Source: Sphagnum compactum
Taxonomy: Eukaryota; Bryophyta; Sphagnopsida; Sphagnales
Direction of reading: 5' to 3'
Assembly (NCBI GenBank): GCA_965153455.1
Contig: OZ234495.1
Coordinates: forward strand, 15,372,875-15,436,874
DNA: 64,000 bases
This document shows, piece by piece, positions 46,281-57,837 of the stretch. The notes beneath the pieces were generated by a model. The model saw only the letters and a list, made by a program, of their open reading frames with translations. It made no database searches and was not told the DNA's origin. The position numbers were made by a program, and so were the translations under genes. Each line of letters begins with the position of its first letter. The stretch's first letter is position 1.

Positions 46281-47249
46281 TATTGTCATGCCCACATATT
46301 TTTCCATAGTGCATTTAATGTTGATTTTTCATCCATTTACATTTCCTTAGTCCTTTTGTCTTTCAACCTTGCGTAACTGAACTTGAACGTTTGAAATGGT
46401 TTTTTTTTCAATCATGGATTTTCTATTTTGATGGTAATGGTTTTTCAAGCTTTAAGGTGAAGGGGGTCTCACTCTTTCAAAATTTTGGAGATACTAGTTA
46501 TGAATATTGTTTCAAATATAATTGGTATGACACAAATTTTAAATAAAAGATTGTGGTAGAGTGATTAATATTGTCTTCTCTCCAAGGGTCATCCGAGGTT
46601 CAAATAAGATTGTCCTCTTTAAGCAACTTGATTGGAGAATGGGTAAGGATCATTGATTATCCTTCTCTTGATAAGTTGGCACCATTCCTTGGCCAAGTTG
46701 CCCAAGGAAGATAAGATAGGTAACTAGACAACAACATGGCCAATGTTTTTGGGAGAGATGCACCTTTGCTAAATAACAAGATTTTCACCTTCCTTGGGCA
46801 ACATTGGTTGACATTATTTGGAACATTATCTTCCCCAACAACACAGCCAATGTTCCCCAACCATTCCCTAGTCGGGCAACGTGTTGGGAGCAATGGTTAT
46901 CATCCCTAGGCAACTTGGTGCCATTGCCATTCCCAACTTCCTCGAGGAAAGTAACTATTGCCCTTGAAAGGTAATGTCATTTGAGGATGTGTAAGGGAAG
47001 AAAACAAGGCATCACAAACATGCTAGCCCTGCCAATAGATAAGATATTGTACATCTACGTACTGTGTCCACACTCTGAACACCAAAACAATCCGTTCCAA
47101 TTTAAACAGTCTAAACACTTTCACCAAATGTGAAACCGGTTCACCTAATGTGAAACTGGTTCTATTAAGGAAAAACTACTGTATCAAGAAGTGTTTGGTT
47201 GCAAACAAGATTTGTTTTCAGTTTTAAAAAAAAAATTCCAACTTAAGGT
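46281..47249. other. Spacer with CAATGTTCCCCAAC/TTGCCCAAGG phrases
   Basis: Between 46670 and 46970 the words GTTGCCCAAGGAAG, GGGCAACATTGG, CAATGTTCCCCAACC and GGCAACTTGGTGCC recur in both orientations. This suggests a decayed inverted-repeat element. No gene supported. Confidence 0.4.
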
Positions 47250-47515
47250 TTTTTGTGATGAAATTTTGTTGTAATTGGTGCCAAAAAAAATGACTATGAC
47301 TTGCACAAAGGATTTTTTTGAAAGTAAATACCTCAAAGTTGCCATATCCCAAAGGAAAAAAGTTGAAATTGCTATAATTAAGCCATAGGTTCTTGCATGT
47401 CATTTGTATCTAGTGAGGTTTCCAAAAAAATAGCTATTTTTCTTTTTGACATGTAGCATAAATCTTCTTGTGGATGATTGCCAATTTGCCTACCACACCA
47501 AATTGAAAAAAACCC
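47250..47515 (+). repeat. Dispersed direct repeat, copy 2
   Basis: Partner of 45380-45665. The clearest shared block is CTTGTGGATGATTGCCA near 47470. Confidence 0.55.
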
Positions 47516-49045
47516 CCTATTTCTAATCTTTCACTTTGGTTGAACTTTCATAGATTTACTTTTGTTCCTAATTACTTGAATGAAGGTTACAATTACTATT
47601 TTCATTTTTTCATCCTTTTTTTGGTCACATTTTTTTTTCATTCTAATCACTTGTATGAATGTTTTAATCACATGTTATTTGATTTTCTTGTTACATAATT
47701 TATTTATTTATATTTTTTAGATGAAGGTTTTGGTTGCACTTTCTTTTTTCTTACTATATATTTTTTCACATTTATAAATTTCAATCATGCATACAATACA
47801 TTTACATGTTGTGTATTGAGATTTTGTTTTAAAGTACGTTATGACGATTATTTTATCATAAATCTAACGTTTATTATTGCATTATATATGATTTCCTAGG
47901 AATTCATATAACATGCATGACATGTCTATATTGATTAATGCACCATTTATAACTATATTTAATTTCAACTTAATTATTATATTTTTCACTTGACTCGGCC
48001 TTTTCCCCCCTCTTAAACCTTATGCATTCATCCTCCTATTGGAACCTTATAGTTGTTCAAAAGGAGTTCTCACAATGCCTCTATCCCATCTATCCCAAGT
48101 TTGGGCCTTGAGATAGAGCCAATATATTCCAATGTACCATGTACACTTGCATAGAGTGTAAGTCTTAAACAAAATACACATTGAACACCCATGGTCCAAA
48201 CCAATGTTGAGCAATCCTTAGAATGAGGCATATATACTTGCCGATTATCAACCCATGTATTATATACCCACTTACATTTCAATTGTCAAAAATTGAAAGA
48301 ACCGATTTTGTTGGTATATAATAATCGTGATTTTAATTGTTTTTTTTGGGAAGAAGTTGAACAAGCAACTAGAGAACCTCTGGTTCTTTCATGAAAACCA
48401 CCAGTGCTTTAAAGTTATTGAAACAACTGTAATTGACGGTTCTTTGATTCGGCAAACATGGAAAGAACCGGGATTGATGGTTCTTTCAAAATTCAAAGAT
48501 CCGCCCCCAAAATCCGGCAGTTCCATTGATAACTATAAGTACTACACACCTTGCTTGGAGTTGGAGATGGCATAGGGAAACAGTGTTGGTACAACAAACC
48601 AGTTAGGCATGACCAATTTGATGAAAAATGTACATACATTTGTTCTGTTTGGATGGATGACGGGACGGATGGACGAGGGGACGGATTCAGGGGAAGCTTC
48701 ATTTCTCATCCCGACGTCCTTTATGTAATTCCTCTGCCTAACTTACTTAGCAAAGTTTGAACCAAACTTGAACTGGTCTAAAGGACACTGTTCTCACAGC
48801 TCCAGTTCTGGTTGGGTAGGTAACAACATGTTGAACAACTACTTAAAGCGTGACCACTTGATCAAAGAAGTACATCCAACTTGAACTGGGCCTCAAGGAC
48901 AATTGTAGCACGCTTCCCAGTTTTGGTTAAGTCATGTTTGTTATCCGATTCAATTGTGATTTGAGAGAGCATCCATCTACTTCGGGTCCCAAGAAGCCCG
49001 ATTGTTAAATTTAACACCAACCCAACCCAACCCAACCCAACCGGG
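47516..49045. other. Spacer without a supported gene
   Basis: AT-rich to 48000, then mixed. Positions 48295-48530 hold several GGTTCTTT/GAACCG words that recall the GGTTCC repeat at 19.4 kb. A CCCAACCCAACCCAACC run lies at 49018-49041. Confidence 0.45.
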
Positions 49046-49443
49046 GCACAATGAACCAGCAGCGCCCACCAGCGCACCATCCACTGGATGCCCGTTATCA
49101 TTCAGTTGTGGATGAACCTTAACTGAGTTAATATTTGGTTTCACCTTGGTGACCAATTCTGAAGGAAATAGGTCTCATATGTGTAGGTAGATAGGTTGGA
49201 AAATAGGTAACTACTAAGTAAGTAGATAGCTTATATCGATATCTATATATATATATAAGGTTTGTTTTTACTACCTACCTATTAACAACCTGCTTGTGAG
49301 TTGTTATTAGTAGGTAGGTAGTAAAAACTATGCAACTGAATTAACCACGATGGTTAACTAGAGAGCTGGAACCCAACAGAAAGCTGTTTCGTCACCATTT
49401 ATCATCCATCCTTCATGGTGTGCTGGTGGGTGCCGGTTCACTG
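49046..49443 (+). mobile_element. Foldback TIR element (TACCTACC family), copy 2
   Basis: The left end (49046-49085, CAATGAACCAGCAGCGCCCACC...) and right end (about 49400-49443, ...GGTGGGTGCCGGTTCACTG) are inverted repeats of about 40 bases. The central hairpin at 49267-49329 pairs TTTTTACTACCTACCTATTAACAAC with GTTATTAGTAGGTAGGTAGTAAAAA. The segment ACTGAGTTAATATTTGGTTTCACCTTGGT is shared with the other two copies. Confidence 0.7.
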
Positions 49444-49904
49444 GCCAACATTGGTTGTAACTTGAACCCGCCAGAGTGAACCAGTGTTTGTGTGGGTATA
49501 CTGTTTTTGATATATCCTTGGGAAAGGGTATATTAGGACCCCCTTTTTTTTTTCTCATCAGTTTAGGTTCTGAGTATAAAATATTATAATTTTTGGTAGG
49601 TGGGTAGGGCATGGGTAAATCCTCATCATATACTCAGGTTGTTGAGGTAAGAAAATGGGTCTGTACTCTTTAATTTATTTAATAAGAATAAAAAAATGTT
49701 CACATTTTGAAATTATTAGGACAGTTTTCAATTTTAATGGACTTTATTCTTGTTTTAAAAAAAAACCCTAATTGTATGGGTATATCTTACATATACCCAA
49801 TGGTATCAATAGAACATAATTTTTTCGGATGCATATATTTTGAGTATGCATTTCATTCAGGTATATTAGTTTTAAGAAAATAGGTTAAGGCAAGAGATAT
49901 ACGC
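49444..49904. other. Spacer between two elements
   Basis: AT-rich with repeated TATACCCA / GGGTATATC words. GAGTGAACCAGTGTTTGTGTGGG at about 49473-49495 is another foldback-family end. No gene. Confidence 0.45.
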
Positions 49905-50105
49905 TACCCATACTTGGTGTTAGGGACTCTAGTGTTGAGTTCGTTAACACCATACTAGTCATTTAAGACTTAAACTCACTTATCGCAAAGATTTTATGTT
50001 AAAATTAACATTCACTTAACATTAATTTATTGCCCATTTAACATTGGGTGCCACCTAGATTTTCATTTAACATTGATTTTAACATCAAGTGTGAATGCAC
50101 CATTA
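49905..50105 (-). mobile_element. MITE, copy 2 (inverted relative to 18.4 kb)
   Basis: Reverse-orientation copy of 18396-18612, about 200 bases with the same inverted ends (CTTGGTGTTAG at left, CATCAAGTGTGAATGCACCA at right). It directly abuts the left side of foldback copy 3 and seems to replace that copy's left end. Confidence 0.75.
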
Positions 50106-50111
50106 TAATGG

Positions 50112-50445
50112 ACAATACTTACCTCAACTGAGTTAATATTTGGTTTCATCTTGGTAACTAATTCTGTAAGAAATAGGTCTCCTATACATAGGCACATAGG
50201 TAAAAAAATAGGTAATTACTAGGTAAGTAGATGGTTTATACATAAGTAAGGGCTGTTTTTTTTTACTACCTACTTACTAACAACCTGCTTGTGGGATGTT
50301 ATTAAGTAAGTAGGTAATTAAAAATAGCAACTGAGCTAACCACCACCAAGGTTAGCTAGGGAGCTGGAACCCAACAGAAAACTGTTTCCTGTCCACTTAC
50401 CATCCATCCTTCATGGTGTGTTGGTGGGTGGTTCACTGTTGTCCC
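50112..50445 (+). mobile_element. Foldback TIR element (TACCTACC family), copy 3, left end missing
   Basis: Same order as copy 2 from CTCAACTGAGTTAATATTTGG to GGTGGGTGGTTCACTG, with the central hairpin at 50251-50318. The left inverted repeat is absent where the MITE at 49905-50105 joins it. Confidence 0.65.
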
Positions 50446-51224
50446 GAACCACCAGTTTATACACTGATGTCCCACTTTAGAAAGGGTCCAGATATGGGGG
50501 CCAAAAACCCTCTTCTCCTGGAACATCATCCTTCCTTCCAGTCCCGGATATTGGCAGGGTATGTCTTGTCCTAAGCGCATCCAACCTTCTGGTCCCGGAT
50601 GTCGGCTATCCTGTTATGGGACATCCATCCATCCATCCATCCATCCATAATCCATCCGTCGGTTCCGCGAAGTTGCCCACCCCGTCTTGGGATATCCCAT
50701 GCACGCTTTCCGGTCCGGGATGTTGTTAGCCACCAAACCGGTCCCATAACTGTCAACATGTTTGGAAAAAGCTTGAATCTCCATCGGCCCACTTCCGGGA
50801 ATACCAAACCCAAAACTAACAGGCCCGGTTAGGCCTGTTTGGAGAGGTGGAACTGTTGTTGTTCGTGAGAGCGAAGAGAGAAGAGCAGGCGGCGATGGCG
50901 TGAAGGAAGTCAGGCAGGGACTGCGCGGCGGAGCGGTGAGGTACGCGGTCACAATGATCGATCCCAGGACATTCTCAGACTGAGCTCTCAGATCATCTGC
51001 TGCTGCTGCTGAGAAGAATTTTTTTGGTCACTGTTGTTGGTCGAGAATCTCTGCAGGAAGTGGTGTTACGCAGTTTGTTTTCATGTGATCATGTTGGGTG
51101 AGTCATAGAAAGAAGTGCAGACGAAGAAGAAGAAGCTGTTTTCAGAAGGAGGAATCTCAGTGGGGGATTTGGAAGAGAATTTGTGTGCAATGTAATAACG
51201 ACAATCTTGTGTAGAACTTCTAGT
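50446..51224 (+). promoter_or_regulatory. Upstream region and probable 5' leader of the STICHEL-like gene
   Basis: Begins with three diverged copies of a CCTTCYRGTCCCGGATRTYGGC phrase (about 50531, 50583 and 50707), an (ATCC)n tract at 50622-50649, then, from about 50830, purine-rich leader-like sequence (GAGAGCGAAGAGAGAAGAGCAGG). No TATA box is obvious. In-frame upstream codons before 51225 lack an ATG. Confidence 0.45.
50622..50649. repeat. (ATCC)n microsatellite
   Basis: Seven ATCC tetranucleotides about 575 bases upstream of the STICHEL-like start codon. Confidence 0.9.
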
Positions 51225-54200
51225 ATGGTGCCGGAGGAGGATTTTATTACTACTAGAGCGATGCAGAAGATACTGGCGAAGGAGGAGGAGAAGGAGACGA
51301 CGTCAAGAATCAGCTGCAGGTCGCCGCAAGTGGAGCTGATACGTCGCGAGCTGATGGCAGTGAAGAAGAAAGTGCGGTCGCTACAAGACCCATCAGCTAC
51401 CACGGTTTTCTCGTTCGACACCCAGCAGCAGCTGTTCTCGACGTTGGATCATCACACTTGCAGTAGTGTGACCAGATTGAGCTGGAGTAGAGAGAATACA
51501 GCTGCTGCTGCTGCTGCTGCGTGGGTGTCTTCCGGGGGGCCGGACGAGCTGCTGCTGCTTTCCCAGCCCCTTGTAGTGAAGAAAAAGACGAGAAGAAACA
51601 ACAAGAATACTACTAGGGGACTTGGAGCTGCTGCTGCTGCTGGGGCTGTACAACTTGGCAATGGGCAGTGGAGATTAGGAACCCCAGCTCGTAGTAGTCA
51701 CGAACCACCCAGATGGCGGCCAGCTGCTGCTTCTTCAGCGGGTAACAGCAGAGGCATCCTGGAGCTGTGTCATCGGAAACAAGAGGACGCAGCAAACATC
51801 AAGGAGTGTATAGGAGTGGATGGAGGAGATGGAGGAACTGTGCCTGATCATGAGCCGGGTTCAGCTCACATCTGGAATGAGGAACAGCTGCTGCAAACTC
51901 AGGGGGAGAAAGCAGCTGCACAAGAGGTGATGGGAAGAAATGAGAATGGCGTGAGAAGAGGAGGAAGGAATATACACAATCGGAATGCTCATCATCATTC
52001 TCCGCAATGTGGTGGTGGTGATCAAAGAGCAACGACGAAGGAGGAGGTGGGAGCTTACAGAAGAAAACTCACAACAGATGGAAGGCAGGAAGAGGATACT
52101 GATGTGAGGATCAAGCTTATATCTGGGACCTCCTCGATGCCTTGCCCAGGGCTGCTGGAAGGAGAGAGTAACAAGCTGGAGGCCAAACAGAAGAAGAAGA
52201 AGAAAAAGTGGGATTCTTCAATTGAGGAGCAAGAATCGGAATTTGAAGCTGCAAAATCTTCTTCTCGAATGTGCAACAAAACGGAGGAGCTGTCGCCGCC
52301 CCGAGAGGCCTCGGTAGATGATGTTGGAGGTTCACAAGAGACGAAGAAAAAGAGTCGTCAAGGAGAAGAAGAAGAAGAAGGATTCGCGTTGCCTTGGTAC
52401 TACTGCTGGTGGTCGCGCCTTCGCAAATACAAGAGTAAGAAGAAGAAGAGACTCTTGGCGTTTCTACGCAGAGGTTTGGGATGTGTGTTTGCAGTGGCAA
52501 TGAGAATCAAGAGGGAGAAGAAACTGCAAGTAGCAAGAAGAAATTCCTTCTCGCGCTTGACAACAACGTCGTCCTCGTCCATTCCAGATTGTTGTGACGT
52601 CCCTGCTGCTGCTGCTCCCACCAACAAACCACCGGAGCAATCGACTCGGAAAACGTTGCAATCCTTCTTGGATGGAGTCCAACGAGTAGTCGGCGACAGC
52701 AGCGATTCTGGCGAGATTTCCGTTTCCAGGAGGAGGAGGAGGAACCCTGAAACCGCAATGGGGACGTCCTTGTCTGAGAGGAGCATACCTACTTGTGAGC
52801 TCCTGCCAGAATTCGGATGCAATCTAACGAGATCTCGAGGAGGAAGAGACCTTGGGGAAGAAGAAAGCAGGATTAGGGTTTCTGCTGCTGCTACTGCTGT
52901 TGCTTCAGAAAGGGAGCTGACAAACGACAGAGCCCCTTCTCCAGAAGTACAAGATTGGGTTGGTGTGAAGGAGGTGGAGGAGGAGAAGATGCATCACAGA
53001 TTGAGTCAAAAGTACAGACCCAAAAGCTTCAAGGATCTGGTGGGACAAACGCTTGTGGTGAGATCCCTTGTGAATGCCATCACAAAGGGCAAAGTTGTAC
53101 CTGTGTATCTCTTCAGTGGACCTCATGGAACAGGGAAGACGAGTGCTGCAAGGGTTTTTGCAGCAGCTCTGGTGTGTTTAGCAGCAGAACCTCACCGTCG
53201 CCCCTGCGGACAATGCAAGGAATGTGCAACCAGTTTCACATCACTACACACAAGTTTACATGTGACGGAAGTTGATGCAGCAAATGAGCTAGAAATGGAG
53301 CACTTGAGAGCATTACTGGGTGGCATGAGTCTCTCTTGCTCCTCTCTCTCCTCCCATTCCCGCTATCAAGTCTTCATAATTGAGCACTGCAATTTTCTCA
53401 TTACAGAGATATGGAGTACATTTCTCAAGTTCTTGGAGGAGCCACCGCCTGATGTTGTTCTCATTCTCATTGCCACGGATCCTGACAGTCTCCCTCTTAC
53501 TGCGATTTCCAGGTATAATCATGTCTTCTTCTTCTTCCTGTGATATTACTACTCAACAGAAGATTGTGATGATGCATAGTTTGCATGTTTGCTTCTAGTT
53601 GTGGTTTTTACAAAAATGCTCCTGATAAATGCAGATGCCAGAGGTTTCTATTTGCAAAATTGAAAGATGCAGAGATAGTGAGCCGGTTACAGATGCTTGC
53701 CACAAAGGAGAGTCTTGAGGTGGATGTGGCAGCTTTGTCATTGATTGCTTCAAGAGCTGATGGATCCTTGCGAGACGCAGAGAGTATTCTAGATCAACTC
53801 AGCATTTTGGACAAGAAGGTTTCCTTGGCAATTGTTCAGGAGCTTGTAAGCTTGTTCTCTTTCTTTCCTCTTGGGTTTGAGAACACTTTCAGGTGTGAAT
53901 GAAGTCATGAAGGCATGTTTTGGTGTTTTCTGTTGATGTCAAGAGCCTTTTGTCTGTGTGTGTGCATTTTCAGGTTGGACTCATTCCTGATGATATGTTA
54001 CTGGATCTGCTGGACTTAGCACTGTCAGCAGACACTATAAACATAGTGAGATGCACCCGAAAGCTTTTGGACCTTGGAGTGGATGCCTTATCATTGATTG
54101 CGCAGCTAGCCTCTCTCATCACCAAAATTCTGGGTGGAAGCTTTGACGTGCACCGTGAGACATGCACCAATGGTTTCTTCAGACGTGATCTCTGTGCGTG

Positions 54201-56263
54201 ATGCATTCCATGTGCAAATATCTCTGTCCAAATGCATATCTTTTTGTTTCTCACTCACTCAGTTTTGTTCACAGCAACAAAAGATAAAATAACGAAACTC
54301 TTTGAACACTTTCATGTGCCTTGATATTGTCAACTGTGATTCTCTAGCTAACACTGTGGTCTGTTGCTAAAACTCATTTTCAGCAAGCAGGGAAGAGCAG
54401 CGTCAACTGCGGCGAGCATTGAAGGTCCTTTTAGAATCCGAGAAGCAGTTACGTGTATCCCATGACCAAACTACATGGGTAACCGCTGCATTGTTGCAGT
54501 TTGCGCCAGATCAGTCCTACATTCCTTCCTCTGTTGATACCAGTATGGTACCAAGTCCTGTTGCATTTGACACCTCGGAAACATTGAGCTGCAGAGATCC
54601 TTATACTCCGAGGCTCCTAAATTTCAGAGACACAGAGGAGAAGCAACACCATCAGGCTCACTCTCTACAACATCATCAATTGCCACCCCAAATGTCACAT
54701 ATGGCTCAAGTGGAAGAAGAGAGACCACAGTCTTTCACACATTCAGAAGGTAGAATGCTGCATGTTCCATCAGTCATGGCTCAATCAGATGCCAAAGTGC
54801 ACCCTGCCCAGTCACCCTTACGAAAGGGTGGGGATAATAACAGTTCCTCAGATGAGATTGCACAATCTAGCTCCAGTTTGCTCTATGACTGCAGCCATGG
54901 ACTGCTCACAACATCCAGTGACTTTCAACTGCTTGCTCGTGGAGACTTGGAAGATGTGTGGACAAAGGTGCTGCATAGCTATCGGTCCAATGTGTTAAGA
55001 CAGCTCATGCAGGCACAAGGCACATTGGTTTCTCTTGCTGTGGCAAAAGGTGCAAATCTCTTGTTCTGTATGTTTCTTGTCCTCCTGGGTGTCCCCAGAT
55101 TGTGAAGAGAAGTTGTGATCCCTTCATGTTTTCTTGAAACTTGTCAGCAAACTTCGTTCAGGTACTCAGTATGGATTGGTTGAGGAGACTAGGCATATCC
55201 TTAATTTTTGACTGTGATTTTTTCCTTGTATGCTTTCAGACACTAGGAATGCAATTGCTCATGTGGAGTTCCAGCATCCAGAGCACAAAGCAAGGGCAGA
55301 AAGGTTACAGAGCAGCACATGCCATGCTTTTCAAATGGCACTTGGTTGCCCTGTGGAGTTGAAGTTCAGTCTGGCGAGCTTGCAAAAGACTGTCTTAGAG
55401 GACTCCAAGGAGCTGCCTCTTAGGCAGGATGCCATAGTTGACTCTCATCCCAACTCATCATTAAGTAGTTCCTCAGAACAATCCAAGCTCAAGGCTCAAA
55501 TCAGTAAGGCTTCTGTGCAAAGTAGTGTTGTATCAAAATCATCTGAAGCACCAGATTCTCCACTACATTTAGACCACCACTCCTCAAATTGTCCATTACA
55601 ATTAGAAGGATCAACAGGTCAATCTCCAATGAATCCTCACATTCTGAAGGTCGGATGCCAGATGTGGCAACACTCTACAGGCTTGATTGAACCTGACAAG
55701 ACACAATCTCAGACCTTAAAAGTCAACAAACCCTTGAATCTGAAAGGAGCTTCAAGCATTGAACAAGATCAGCTGTAAGTCTAGGGATTGTGAATTCAGT
55801 GATTTTTTCTTCTTCTAACATCAGGAGGCTTGAAATGTCACTGATAACATTATTTTGCTTGCTTCTTTTTGACAGGAGGTTGGAATCACACCTAAATCAC
55901 ATCCAAGTTCCTCTCTGCTGGAAATCATCTAAGCTTGGCAAGCAGTTCAAGGCAAGCCTCATGTCATCTTTTGAGCTACTTAAGCTGACTGTGATCATTG
56001 ATTATGCAAGTCACTCCAATCTCTTAATCCAATTCAGGGTAGCTGCTTTTTGCAGAGAACTCATATGGGTGTACATTCGGGGTGGACCTTGGGAACTGGA
56101 CAGGGAAAGCCACCCAGGGGTAGAGCTAAAACAAAGGGAGTCTTTTCCTTCAGACCAGGCCCTTGTGTTGGATCAAGGTCTCAGTGATGATACTCTCATG
56201 TGTCAACAAACTAAGGGTCACTGCCCTCCACTGCACAACTTGGAATTCATGTCAACTGGTTAA
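51225..56263 (+). CDS. STI: STICHEL-like protein (DnaX/DNA polymerase III gamma-tau-type ATPase domain)
   Basis: Plant STICHEL family: a nuclear-encoded protein with a bacterial clamp-loader-like AAA+ domain, required for trichome branching in Arabidopsis; its biochemical role is not known. Exons keeping one frame: 51225-53512, 53635-53845, 53974-54193, 54384-55049, 55240-55774, 55876-56263 (1,435 residues; Arabidopsis STI is about 1,220). A family-like N-terminal block (VELIRRELMAVKKKVRSLQDP) is near residue 45. A long low-complexity region follows, with basic clusters and LPWYYCWWSRL. AAA+ core from about residue 589 (HHRLSQKYRPKSFKDLVGQ): Walker A GPHGTGKT 632-639, zinc cysteines C651, C661, C664, C667, sensor-region SRCQ across exons 1-2. 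The Walker B position reads VFIIEHC, so the usual Asp-Glu is Glu-His (720-721). DnaX helical bundle follows (SRADGSLRDAESILDQLS). The exon 6 tail is poorly conserved and may hide a further intron. ATG 51225 is the first in-frame start. Confidence 0.9.
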
Positions 56264-57837
56264 ACCTAAATTGGAAGAATTTGTTGAAAGAGAGCACGGA
56301 AGAAGAGCTCCACAAAATGTTAGTGGCTTCTTGTGAGAACCAGAACTGGTCAAAGGGAAAAAGCTCATTGGCCTTGCTTCCACTGCCGTATTTCTGCTAT
56401 TCTTGATCTCTAAACTAAAAGAAGCATGAATCACTCTGATGGAAACCAGAAAGTTGGTTCACCCTTGGAGAAAGTTGCATCCTAAACAAGTAAAAGCAGG
56501 GATTTACATGCTTCTGAGTCTCTGCATACATTAGAGTGGAGTACTAAAATGCGACAACCAATCTGAGGATACATGTGGCCTGCAGCAGTTCAGTATCCCA
56601 CATGATCCAAATCTGAGGTATTGCCTTAGGAGTTATAATGAGTGATCTGTGTAACTACAATGACTTGAACCTCTGTTGCAAAAATTGAGAGCACCATTGC
56701 TACAGCATATCAGAATGCGCTAAACCTGCTTGATTGCATTGTAGTGTTTTTGCAGCCTTCTTCTTTGGTTAAATTTCAGTTTCACCTCCGAACTTGTATG
56801 CAATTTCCAATCTTTATCAAAGTCTTTCACCTCTTGTGAATCTGCCTCTGCAACACCTATAAGCTATAAATGCTTCCAGCCATGTGTAAAGACATACCTC
56901 CATGTTTGAATGAGGAGCTCTGTTGGTACTCTGCACCAATTGCTTGTTTTGCTCTTCCTGTATTCTCACATATTAGGGACCATTTAGCTCAGAATGTGCC
57001 TCTCATGCATTAGAAGATTCTTAATGAATTCCTGTGGAGAATGAGCAAAGGATATCAGGTTCTCACATGTTTGTCAAATGTCGATCAGCTAATCCAAATC
57101 ACTCCTAGCAGTACCTGTGTCTCTACCCAGATCAGAATCAGAACCAGAACAGACCTATGCTTCTGAGTACACAGATGCACTAGATAGTAGTGCAAATGAA
57201 GGTGTTATCTCAACACAGAGATCTGTTTCCCAATTGTGGCAAAGCAGTCCTATTAATACTCTTGGCTGGATCAAACTGCACTAGATCTCCTGCAAACACC
57301 AAAACAAAATCATACACAAGTGGGATCATACTATTCACATCTGTTCAAGGACACTTTATTACAATTTGCTGTTCTATTAGATGTCCTTGTGTAGTAGACA
57401 CACTAGCTGCAGCAACAACAATCTCACCAGATCAACTTGTGGATCGTACAAGTACTTTCTGCACATGACCAGACATATGGTATATTCACATATGTTCCCA
57501 TGTTGCAGAAATTTCCAATGGCAAACATCAGAAATTAACTACATATCAATGTGGTTGCAGCCAGAAACTCCACAAAAACTTTCAATGTAAGAGAAAATGT
57601 TGCATGAGTTTTGGCCAAACCAAAGCAAACACAACAAGAATGAGCATGGTCACAACCTTATGTCACAAATATCAGACCCATCACCTTGACCATGAACGGC
57701 AGTGACTAGCTACCATCCTGACTTCATCGGGTGACAGTGGGAATAGAGATGTATAGAATGATATGTAATTTACCGATATTCACAGAACACATAACTTGTG
57801 ATCTTCACCACACAGCCTACATGCAACTATCAGCTGT
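56264..57837. other. Convergent intergenic region between STICHEL-like and SERINC-like genes
   Basis: Both genes' 3' ends face this 1.57-kb stretch, so it should hold both 3' untranslated regions and polyadenylation signals; no exact AATAAA in a clear position was found. The right part (57561-57725) resembles SERINC intron 1 sequence. Confidence 0.5.
57561..57725 (-). repeat. Duplicated segment, copy in the SERINC 3' flank
   Basis: Aligns in the same orientation with 60094-60257 inside SERINC intron 1. Shared blocks are GAAACTCCACAAA, TTGGCC/CTGGCCA-ACCA, ACAAGAATGAG, GTCA-AAC, AGACC-ATCACCT, ATCACGGA/ATGAACGG, CAGTRACT and ATTACTCCATC/TGACTTCATC. About 70% identity by eye. Confidence 0.6.

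Noticed and set aside
46657-46893. Minus-strand 78-codon frame with Cys/Pro content
   Set aside because: Follows repeated CAATGTTCCCCAAC/TTGCCCAAGG words; no domain recognised.
53005-53126. Minus-strand and other-frame open frames over STICHEL exon 1
   Set aside because: They are shadows of the long coding exon, with GCT/GAG repeats keeping other frames open.
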